64,000 bases of DNA from the NCBI RefSeq assembly GCF_001522545.3, contig NC_031768.1:113850802-113914801 (forward strand), written 5' to 3'. Source of the DNA: Parus major (lineage: Eukaryota; Chordata; Aves; Passeriformes; Paridae). A program made the position numbers and the translations under genes. Of the stretch, positions 15,001 through 27,000 are shown in pieces. The notes beneath the pieces were generated by a model. That model worked only from the letters and a program-made list of their open reading frames with translations, did no database searches and was not told the DNA's origin. Each line of letters begins with the position of its first letter. Position 1 is the stretch's first letter.

Positions 15001-18000
15001 TTCACTCTTCATGATTGCCAGACAGGTGGCCCAGCATGGAGAGTAGCTCAAGCACTGGAATAGTGTCCTCAGGACCTGGGTTTTATTCCTAGCTTTACTT
15101 CTGACTTCTTAGATAATCTTGGGCAAATGGTTTTTCTGTTTCTCCCTTGAATATTCCAGTTTCTGCTCTGTTAAAGGTTTGTGTAATACTTGCTTCCATT
15201 GTAAATATAACATGCTATCAGTTCCACCAGTCAAAAGGAGTATTTTCTAGATGGTGGATTTCTTTGCTAATTGTGTAGTTTTAATTGCTGAACTGCCTTT
15301 AGATGTTGTTGTTATTAATTAAAAAATCTGTATTTAATTCTGTATCTTTTCAGGAAGTCCCTTGACAGAACGTGAGGTAACAGCCCCCAGTAGCTGCGTA
15401 TCATTTGCTGTTGCTGGTGCAGGTGCTCCAGTAACCACTCCAGTGGTAGAAAATACAGACTCACCAGTCTGGGACTTCCAGCAGCAAGCAAGGTGAGAGC
15501 TGGGGATTCACACAGACACTCCCCAGATCTGACAGCCAGGCCAGGTGTGAAAAGGATGTATGGTTTGGGCTTTTTAGCGCAGATCTGAGCTTAATTTAAA
15601 ACAGATGAATTGACTGATTAAGTCATACATGGCACTATTCAGGAATTAACCTGTGTGATCCAATCTTGTGTCTCCTCCAGTGTTTCTAATACCTGAATCC
15701 CTTCAAACAACTTAAAAACTGTTCTATGTTTAACACTTATTTTTTCCATTTATTTTTTTTTTTTTAATTTCCAGGAATGAACTTCAAACATTTCAGCTTT
15801 CAACCATAACCCCAGTGCTTTTCTCTCACTGTGTTATTGAGTCATTAAATAAACTGTGTTTCTGGTACATCCTATCTTTTAAATGTGCAGCAAGAGTGAG
15901 GAGAGGGAAGTACTTCTTGAATAAGCAGAAGCCCAAACTTATAGAGAAATGTTATGCTTTGAGGCTCAGTAATTTTGGGGTTTGTTTTGTTCCTGCCCCC
16001 ATCAGTACAGAAATAAACCAATTTTTTTTTGTAGATAAAATGGCATTGAAACTTCAGAAGCATTTTACTGCTTTTTCCTGCTTTGTATAAAATATTATGG
16101 TTTTTGTTCTTAACAGATTATCCAAAGAGCTTCTCCTGGATCCACAGCAAACCTTGGTCTTCAAAGTGTGGCATAAAGCAGGTAAAGTTTGTAGTGCAGT
16201 GTTAAGAGGAGTGTGTTTTCTGCATCCCCTTCCTTAGGCTACTTGTATTTCATGCAAGGAAAATAAATTCTGTGAAATGAATTGGAGAGTGGAATTGTAG
16301 TGCTGTCTTTTGCCTTGTACTGAAAGAATGCTAGAGATAAATACGAGTTGATTTCCTGGCCCTTGGCATCCTCCTTTTCCCTATTAATCATCTTACAAGG
16401 TTTGGTTTGTCCATATTCTCTCTGGTTTTATTTTGACAGTGCTTTAGAGGTTGGATTTTCCTGCTGAAGGAAATTTTTAACTTCTTCCTTCACATGCTGT
16501 TTGTTCTTGCTGCAGTTGGTTGAAGTGTAGCCAGCAAGTTGTAGCCAAATACTTTAATTTTTTTCTTTTTACATATTGAAGTTCAGCTGTCTGATTTTTG
16601 CTTCAAAAATAAACTTCCTGTGTATCCAGAGTAGTGTGTGTACACAGTGGTTCTCCTCCCAGTCCCTTTCCCTGCCCTGGGCTTTCACTCTTGTGCAGGG
16701 ACATTTTTTGATGAACATAACTGAGGTAATCCAAATAATATCCCCCTATTGGGACAGAATTGTTCTGGGCCTTGGGTCGACTTCCAAGCCATATTTCAAG
16801 GGCGGTGTTTTAGCATTTCTGAAAATGATTCATATCAATCCATATGTGCTTTGTATCCTTCTTCCCCAGAGTCGGAGCGAGTGATAGGATTTGCATCTGT
16901 GGACCTTTCTCCTCTCCTTTCTGGCTTCCAGCTGGTGTGTGGGTGGTACAACATCACAGACTTCAGCGGGCAGTGCCGAGGGCAGATTAAAGTGGCAGTG
17001 TCGCCTCTCCAAAACATCCATCATCTCAAAGAGGAAAGGCAGGCCAGGGCCCGAAGCCAGCCAGAGAGCTCTTCTGTATGTTCTTCCATTTCCTCCCCTC
17101 TCACACTTGATTGGATTGCTAATCAGCACTCTGGGTTCCTGAGCAAATTCACCACAAATTCACGGCTCTGCCGTGGACAAGTCTGCATAAATGTACCAAA
17201 ACCACCTAATTCCCTAGGAATTCTGCTCCAGGTTTCCATGGCAGCTGCTGACCAATGCTAGTTACAACATTCCAACCAAGTCATGAACATCCCTGTTGGC
17301 TTCACTCTGTTGTTGCTTCGTGGGTGTTTGGGATTTTCTTTTTAGGAGAATATTCTGTGCATTTAGATTTCTGGGAGCATGGCATAGCTCTATTTGCTGC
17401 TTTGGATGACAGCTGGTGTATCTAGCTCAAAAACATACCATAGAGTCAACTTTTCATTGGTTAGGAAACATCTAATTTGGCAGGAATCTGTTTTTCTGGG
17501 ATATTTGCCCTTTTTTTCTGCGTTTTTCTTTATTCTCTAGACTTTCCAGATATGCTGGGGAGTGTTATAGACATGTAATGTAGCCCTCATCCTACTTTTC
17601 ATCACTTTACTCTCTGATAGTATGGAGGGAGCTAACAGAAGTGTCTGAAATGAAAGTAGTGTGAAATAGTACTTTGGGTCAGTGCCAGGAAATCATTTGA
17701 AAATTTAAAGCTATTTAGAAAACCTGAGGTTTTCTTAGATCAGCAGGATAATACCTTAATTTCTCTTATTTTCTTGCTGTGAAAGACTCATGTACAGTCT
17801 TTCTTTTTCCTTTTCATCCTAGGTGAAGGTCAGCTTTCCAGCATGTCCTAGTAATTCTACAAACTTGTCCAAGCAGATGTTGAATTCCTTGTCAAAGGAA
17901 ATCAGCATTCCTGCTCGAGAGTGGTAAGTCCACAGCTAACAACCTTTTTGATTATTTTCAGATCTTAGAAATACCTCTCTAAAGCCAGTTGACTCTACTG

Positions 18001-21000
18001 GAAAAATAGTACAGCTTATCCAAGTGTGTCCACTGTGTTTGGGCTTAAAAATTAGTGGACATTGTCTTTCCCAGTGAGAGGAAGGTGCAGGAGGTGGCAA
18101 TCCTGGGACAGGTTCCTTTTCATACGACCCAGATGTTCTTTTCCTTGTCATTGATACTTCCTGATTTGTTTCATTTGCACCCTTGTAAAATAGGGTTTAA
18201 ATGATGCCATTGTTAAAACTGGCAGGTACTTTCTTCAGGCCCTGATAAGAATAAGGGTTGTGTCTGTATTTGGTTTTATTTTTAGTAAGTGTAAATTAGA
18301 ATAGAGTATTCCTGATGCATCCCCTTTATTTTGCCTTAACTTCTGTCCGTGGCCAGTGAATGACAGCTGGTGAAATGCTGTAGTATTGAATATTACAGGA
18401 TTAAGACTGTCAGATATCCTGAAGTAATTCCTGCTTTCTGTCCCTTCAAATGAGTGAGAGGGTGTTTTAGTTCATTATTTGTTTATTTAGCCTACAGAGG
18501 TGATCCTTTCCCCATATGTGTCTTTGAAGTTTAGTGGGACTGTGGGCCACCACTATGGGATCTGAATAACTGGCTTGGGAGCTGCCAGCAGGCATGGAAA
18601 GCTCCCTGCCAGCCTCACCACTAACTTGACTTTGGTATAAAACTGAAAGAGTAAATGACATTCCTGTGCACATTTGGAAGAACTAGTTTCATCCATCGGT
18701 GACTCTTTAGTGGATTTCAAGCCATTGGATATTCTTAGTTGGCAGACTTTCCACAGTTAGAGGTTCCAGCCTGGATTTTGGCATTAAACACAGACCTGTT
18801 TTTTTGCAGGATTAGTCCCCCTGGCACACACACGCCTCGGCACGAAGAGCACGTGCAGAACGTGCGCAGATTCCACGAATCCCTGCAGCAGGCAGAAGGG
18901 AACACGCGCCGGACAGCCAGGCTGGACTCGGCGTCGCCGTCCTCACGAGCTGCTCTCCTCACTGCTCTCAGGTAAAGCAGGGCTGTGGCCAGCAGAGCAG
19001 TTGGTTAGCAGGGGAGAGCTTGGAAGGGATGGATCCAGTTGTAAGGAAATGGCAGTGGAGCAGTGCAGTAAGCAATGATGAGATTCTGGTGTCATTGACA
19101 TCAGGTTGAGGTGAGGCTGGAAAATGAGGGACTGGATGGGGAGCTCCACAGCAGAACTAGATGCTGTAGCAGTGTGGTGAGCTGTTGAAGGGGAACAGCA
19201 GCAGCAGTGTTTCCAAATCTGGAGGGAATGCTTGTATTTATCCCTGCTGGTACTGCAGTCACAGAACAGGTGCTATGAAGCCAATAGTCCCTTCAGCTGA
19301 CTTCCACAGGTACAAGGGGCTGTAAGGATTTTTGGGGTGCATGGGGCAGTATATCCTTTCCCATCAGGATATTTTTCTTGCTAGAAGCACTGCTCCCTTA
19401 CTAGATTTTAAGTTTAAATGAGATACAGGTTTAGAAGAGTAGTATTATCTGTAGGAATATAGGACTGAAAGAGACTTCCTGAGGTACTTCATCCCTTTCT
19501 GTGCTACCACAAGCAATGCATCTTAAAATCCCTAGATCTAAACACATACAAATCCTCAGATTTTTATCAAGCTCAGCCATAAGTCAAGTAGTACCCGTGG
19601 CTTTATGACTTTTATTGGAAGGTCATCTCAAATCCAACTGCTTTGATTAAGTTTAGAACTAGCTCTTTTTTAGCTTCCAACCTAAGTTTCATAGCCCAGT
19701 CATGATTTGTTCTGGAGTTATCTTCTTGCTTAGAGCAACCTCAACACTTGCCTACTGATCTGCTTTAATCTTTTATTTGGATCCTTACATGTTGTTGACT
19801 AGAATGATCCAAATTAAACCAAACTGCCACAGACCTTTTTTCCCCCTCTTACCAAATCTCTTACTGCTGCTTGCAGAAAAAACTTGAGCGAGCTGGAGGA
19901 GGTTCAAAGATACTTCAGTGAGAAGCTGACCAGGTCTTTTCCTGACTTCAGCACATCCAAACCAAGCCATGAGGAGTGGGAGAGGCACCATCAGGGCTCG
20001 GTGAGCAGAGAAGTGGATCCCAAAGGCTGCCATCTTTTGAAAAAATCTAGTCAGTTGGTGTCTCAGGTCAGCAGCCTAATCGATGGTAAGTTGTTGCTGT
20101 GAGTAGCAAAATGACAGGGAAATCAAATCCCTGTTGATGCTTTTAAAATAACTTAGTGGAGTAGAGAATAAGCTGGAGCCCAGAGCTACAGTTGCTGCCA
20201 GTTGGAAAGTTATTCTATGCTTTTTCTGCCCATGGCTTTCTACAGGGAAGCAGCGTTTCCAAGAGCTGGAGTTGAAGGGCACATCCCTATTATGCCAGAA
20301 TTTGCCATTCTTGTATCACCATCTTAATCTTCTTTTTTTTCCCTCTCTTTATTCTCCAAGGTTTTGCTCTTTTTATTTCCTTTCTCATCCTTAGCAGTTG
20401 TTTTTACTGCTTTTTTACATGCCTTCCTCTAAAGTCTGTTCCAGACTCTTCCTTCTCCTTTTCCAAATGTCCCCCACTGTTCTTTTGGAGCAGGACTTGC
20501 CTCAAAATGGTTGGCCACTTTACCTAATATTGGTGAACTTAATTCTCAGAGGATGCAAACAATAAATAGGATCTGCCCAGTACAAAGCAAAAATAAATGA
20601 TTGTGGCTTTTGAAAGAATCTGTAAGATTCCCAAATAATTTCATCCTTAATGCTTCTGTTTTCTTCCTTAGCATTTCTGTTCTTCTGGCCTTGTCAGTGG
20701 TAAGCAGAGCAGAACATGTTCACATCAGCAGTGTTTGCAAAGCTGTGCATGTTTAGTTCCCAACCACCCTTACATCTAGGACTTTCTGCCAAAAACCCAG
20801 CTAAATCAGATTTAAGCTGAATTGCTGCTCCATGCATTTACTGATGCTGTTTTTTTTGTTAACCAGACTTGCAGACTATAACTAAAAATAGCAAAGAAGC
20901 TTCTAATGTGCATCAGGACAGCAGCAGGAAGCTGGCTGCTGTGGATGTACCCAGCTGGAAGGAGGAAGGAGCCAGACCTGAAGTTCCTGAAGGCCAGCTG

Positions 21001-24000
21001 GAGTCAGACGGGCCCGGCGTTTCCAGTGGCACGTGCAGTGCTGGGAGATCTGTGTTTGACAGACACATGCTGCACAAGCTTCTAGGTCCCCTTGTCCCTG
21101 AAGATGAGCATCCAATGGGTTATATCCAGGAAAACAAAGGGGCTTTTGCCATCCAGCCACACAGTGAAGAAGAATACGAAGAAGATGTTATAGAACTGCG
21201 AGCTCTTAATGAAATAACATCCATAACAGACAGGACAAGCCCCTGGTCCAGTGTGATCTCTGAAGCAGGGCAGGGGGCTGAGCAGCATCCTCTGGACCCC
21301 AGGCCTGAAGATCAGCACTCCATAGATGAAGGTTGTTTCCAGAGAGGGAACAGCAGCACCTTGTCCAGCATCCTGCAAGGGGGCAGCCAGAGCATGGTCA
21401 GTGCCCTGAGCCCACCCATGAGCCCCCACGCAGGTGGGAATAGTCCCTGGGGAGCAGCAGGAGACTTCCAGACCTTCAGCACGGGAACAGCGGAGAAGGA
21501 GCCGCTTCTGCCCACTGGAGAGAGTCTCTGGAACAGAGCACTGAACACTGAACCTGTAAAGAGAAATGTGGAGTTCCATGCAGGCTCCAGGGAACTGCCG
21601 CCACTCCCAGGAGTCGTGGGTTTGACCAATCAAAAGAACACTGAGAGAAAGGAGGAGGAAAATGCTGAGGTTGTAAATGGAGATCATCAAGGCAAGGAAG
21701 GAAGTAGTTCTGATGAGAACTGTGTTCAGAGTGTATCAGCCCAAGCAGGCTTGGAGAGAAATAGTGAGAGCTTCCCTGGTGACAGCAATGAAGACCCAGT
21801 GGAAGGCTCGGAAAACCCCATCAAACCAAAAATCACTTTGTATCCTTTACTCTTTTCTTAAGCACTCCTTGCATTCGATGACTCTTCTACTTACTTAGAA
21901 TCTCCCTGGCCTCAGGACAGAGAAATTTGCTATGTGAAGCTCTTCCCTGAGAAATAAATCCTGAACTGGTGATCTGGAAAGGTGTTGGAGGACCCCATTA
22001 CACTGTTTCAAACACGGTAGTGATGACTTTCTTGAAACTTTTAGACAATAAACTTTGTGATTTGTAAGAGTCACTTCATTTTAGGTAGCTCCAACATGTC
22101 TTCTTGCATTTTCTCTCTGTGTTATTTTTCCACATGTGTTAGAGCTCTTGTGTTTCTCCTGTACTAAAAGAAACATGCTTTATTTTGCTTTTAAAATATT
22201 TCTTAATATTTCTTGCACAAATTACAAATATTGGATTAAGTGTGGATTAAGTGGATTAAGTGGGATTTTTGCAGGATGAAGTCCTCTGGAGTTTGGGAGA
22301 TATTATTTGAAAGTAAGTCAGTGTCCCATGCTCTGTGAGCCCAGGTGAGAGAACTAAGTGTTCAGAACAACAGGATATTGATTAAAACAAATGAAATTTA
22401 CTATTTGGGATCTATTAACAGCTGAGGCTTTTTCTGTTTCTGGACCTCTGTGCAACTGCATATTGCCAAAGGTTGTTCCTTAACTGTTCTGCTCAGATCT
22501 GATCCTGTTGTTCCCAACTTCTTCCTTCCACCCCAGGAGATGGAAGCCTCCATGAGACTGCTCAGCACCTCTTCTCATCCTTCCACATCTCCAAAAGTAA
22601 GTATGGGATTTCCTTTCCTTTATTGTCCAACTTAGTCCATTCCTTAAAGCAGGAGCAAAACTTTTCCCTTCCCTTGCCTGCCAGAACTCAACTTAGACGT
22701 GATGGCTTCCAAATCATGTCAAGGGCAATCTTCCTGACATCTCTCCATGAGGATGATTTTTAGCATCCATGGCAGTGTTGTCTGTGATCCTTATGCCTTT
22801 CTATCAACCAGCTGTTCAGCGTGCTCAGGAAATGCTACTCCATCAGGGCCAGTGGAAGTGGCAGGTTCTTACTCCACACTTCTTTGTGCTTTAATGTGAG
22901 ATGACATGCCTAATTCTGAGGAGTTCTAACTTGTAATTATGGCTTCAATTTATCTCTTTTAGATCAGGATGAAATGAGGGAGTTTGCAGCAGGAGGGAGT
23001 TCCTCAAGAGGTATCTTGTAATGCTTCTGCAACCCAGGGAGTAGTAGAATAACTTGAGTGGTTGTTCCTCCTGTAACAAAGCTGTGGATTGCTGAGGTTT
23101 TCCTTTTTTTATGTTCATAAAGATGTATTTACTGTGAGAGGTTTGTGGCTCAGTTGTTTCAACACCTACATATTTATCTTATTTTCAGTTCATAAAGAGG
23201 GGTTATAAAGAAGAGAGAGTGACTTTTTACACAGGCAGATAGTGATGGGATAAGGGGAAACAATTTTAAACTAAAAGAGGGGACATTTAGATTAGATATT
23301 GGGAAGAAATTCTTCTCTGTGAGGGTGTGGAGGCCCTGGCAGAGGTTGCCCAGAGAAGCTGAGGTTGCTCCATCCCTGGAAATATTCCAGGCCAGGCTGG
23401 ATGGGGCTTGGAGCAAACTGGGCTAGTGGAAGGTGTCCCTGCCCGTGGCAGGGGTTGAAATGAGATAAGCTTAAAGGTCCCTACCCACCCAAACCATTCT
23501 GGAATTTCACGATCCTTTTCCAGCCCCAGCTCTGCTGTGGATGTTGATGTGGATCTGGGTGTGCAGCACTTGGGTTGTTTGTTTACCTCTCCCAGATAAG
23601 GTGATGCCTTTGTTCCTCTCCATATGACCTACAAAACAAAACACTTCAAGGAACATTTATGTCACTGGGAGCAGCTTGTCTGGTGAATCAAAACAGACTC
23701 AGGATCTAATAGCTCTGAAGTCATAGAAACCTGTGGTTTAATACTAATACCAGCTTTACTTGAATCCCCTCTCTGCAGCTCTGAGCAGAGTGGCTGGAAC
23801 CTACAGCCCTGCAATTAGGTAAAATGTTAGCCCTGCAATTAGGTAAAATGTTAAAATATTTGGATATTTTGATTTTAAAGCACTTAATTTGAGGATTAGC
23901 TGGCACTAATCTTTTGCTGCAACACTTGTAGGATGTGCTGAGACAGGATTCAGTTGTGCCTTGTGCATCATATTCACTCTGGAGATCCAGTTTTTCACCA

Positions 24001-27000
24001 CTGCCAATACACAGAGTTCAGAAAAAAATGCTTCCCCATAGTTTTGGTTTTTTAATTGGCCTTTGGAGCATCAGCTTCTAAATCTGGACTTGCTTTGGTT
24101 CTGCACAGGTCAGCAGACACCAAGCATTGACAGCAAGGCTGAAATCCGAGCTGTCCTCTGGACATCACCAGAGCCCTCACTCACTTGGCAGCTGGCAAAG
24201 GTCTCTCCTGGCCTTCCTAGTGCTCCTGCCACCTCTCCCTGGCTTGTCTGACTGACTCCCTGCTTTCCCCATCTTCCTTCCTGGAATGACAGAGCAGTGG
24301 TGAGGTGTGGAGCTGGGCACAGCAAAGGAGCTGATGCCATTTGAGACAAAAATGTTGTCTCAGCCCCTGCTGAGGCAGTGCTGCAGCAGCGCAGGCTCAG
24401 CGTGGATGTGTGACCACCTTCCAGGGATCAGAGTTTTGTAGAGCCTCACAAAACCTGTTTATTACTTCTTTTCTCCATTACATAAAACTAACGCTTCCCA
24501 TTCTTGAGGTGCTTCCCAGCTCTTGTCCTCCACACTGCTCACCTGCTCTCAGTGGGGACTAGAGGATAGGTTTGAAAAATCAGAGCATTAATAAAATTTT
24601 CCATAAAATGCCAGAATCCCAGAATGGTTTGGGTAGTAAAGAACCTCAAAGATCCTCTTTTTCCACCCCCTGCCATGGACAGGGACACGTTCCACCATCC
24701 CAGGGTGCTCCAAGCCCAGCCTTGGACACTTCCAGGAATGTAGGGGCAGCCACAGCTTCTCTGGCCTACCTGTGCCAGGGCCTCACCACTCTCACAGGGA
24801 AGAATTTGTTCCCAATATCCCATCTAACCCTGCCCTCTGGCAGTAGGAAGCCATTCCCCCTTGTCCTGGCACTCCAGGACCTTGGCTAAAGTCCCTCTCC
24901 AAATACCATGGTATTTTTTTTTCCCCTCACCTCTAGGAATATTCCAAAAGGATAAGAAACTTACATGGAAACCAGTTTTACTCAGAATAATTCATATTTG
25001 TGTATGCAGACTTACCTTCAGTGTGAATTAGAAATAACACAGCCTTGGGCAGATTCACAATTAACAAGCTTTATATGTTCCAAAAATGTCAGTGACAGCA
25101 ACAGCCAAAACATCCTTTCTTGGTTGTGTTTCTTCTTGATCTGCTGGATCTTCTTGGTTTCCTGCCTGGAAAGCAGAAGTAGGTGCAAGGCCACTGCCAG
25201 GGTAGGTTGTAGCCTGTTAATACGGATCTGTTTGCCCTCCATCCTGTGCACAAACAAAACTGCTGGCAAACTTGCTGAGCCACAGCACTGAAACATTCTC
25301 TGCCTCTAGGACTGGACTTCTTTGACCTTGGAAGAGGCCATGCCCCCCACCATGCCCTGTAACTTGCTCATGAATCTGCTTTAGTCCAGCCTCTGGCACA
25401 CAGGCACTGAATAATCCTCAGCTGGTTTCAGTGTCACTGCCATTCCTATAAAAAGGAGAGTGAAGCGTGATCCTCGGTGCACGAGTCCCCTTTCCTCTTG
25501 CATCTTCCCCATGGAACATGTGTGCTTCCTGGCTGAGCACCAGACACTTGGAGTCTGAGAGACACAGAGGGAGAAAGCTGGGATGGGCACTGAGCTGAGC
25601 CTGTTCCTGGGGTGAGGAATGGTGTAAACACAACATTTCAAATGTGTGCTCTGGAAACTATGCAGGAGGATAAAACTGGCAGTCAGAACCTGCCTGTGAG
25701 ATGGATCAAAGGAAGGTTTGATGTCCAAAAAAGAGCAAGGGAGCTGGGGAAGGGTCTGGAGCACCAGGAGCAGCTGAGGGAGCTGGAAAAGGGGCTCAGC
25801 CTGGAGAAAAGGAGGCTCAGGGGGCCCTTCTGGCTCTGCACAACTCCCTGACAGGAGGGGACAGCCAGGGGGTCAGGCTCTGCTCCCAGGGAACAAGGGA
25901 CAAGACAAAATGCCTTCAAGCTGTGCCAGGAGAGGAACTGGGGAATGTCTTCCCCCAAAAAGGTAGTCCAGCACTGGCACAGCTGCCCAGGGCAGTGGTG
26001 ATTCCTGGAGGGATTTAAAGCTGTGTGGATGTGGCAGTTGGGCACATGGGATAGTGGTGGCCTTGGCAGTGCTGAGAGAACAGTTGGGCTCCATGATCTT
26101 ACATCATCCTCAGTAATTCCATGATTCTATGATTCTGGTCATCTGTGTGAGCTGGGAGTGTTAATGGTGTTTTTAAACCTCACTCATTTTGAGTCACACC
26201 TGTACATGTAAAATAGCAGCAAGAACTGGTGTTAAACCTTTCCCACAGCTGGAAGTTCATTTTCAGGAAGGTCATTAGGATAGATACATTTCTCTTAACA
26301 CCACTTCATCCTGCACATTGGGCAATGGTAGGAAAATGGGAGGAGGTGTATTTTAGGTGCTCATCTCTGAAACAACCTGCCAGTGGTGTGTTTTCCAAGC
26401 ACACCTGGTTTCCTGACTTTGGGAGCAAACAGACTGCTCTGCTTTGCCTCGGTGACATCAAATAGCATCAGGCACCTGCTCTTGTGTTGTGGCTTTGGAG
26501 TACAGAGCATTTTAGGGGTATTAGATGTTAGGAAGGAATTATTGACTGTGAGGGTGGGGAGGCCCTGGCACAGGGTGCCCAGAGAAGCTGTGGCTGCCCC
26601 TGGATCCCTGGAAGTGCCCAAGGCTGGGTTGGACGGGGCTTGGAGCAGCCTGGGACGGTGGGAGGTGTCCCTGTCCATGGCAGGGGTGGCTCTGGATGAG
26701 CTCTAAGGTTCTTTCCCACCCAAACCATTCTGTGATTCTGTTCCTTACATTGAAAATGGGAGGTGCTGGCTCTCCATCCCTGTCTGTGCAGGACACATGG
26801 CACATGGGAAAGGGGAGCTGTGGGAGGCAGGAAATGCAGTTTCATGCACCTTTGAAATAGCTAATTGGCAGATTGGGGGAATTTCCTGGAGAGATGCTTT
26901 CAGATGCTGTGCAGAGCTCAGGGATCAGCACAGAGCCTGATCACTGCCCCTCTCCAGCCACTCCTGACTTTTTGGCTCTTCCCTGGACAGATGGGCAGAA

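Noticed and set aside
21082..21690. 202-codon minus-strand open frame opposite C2CD3 exon w20
   Set aside because: The sense strand is a conserved coding exon; the antisense product has no known family.
24109..24200. Candidate extra C2CD3 exon (acceptor ctgcacag, donor aag|gtctct)
   Set aside because: Exons w21 and w22 already join in phase 0; a 92-bp exon would shift the frame and the encoded residues do not resemble C2CD3.
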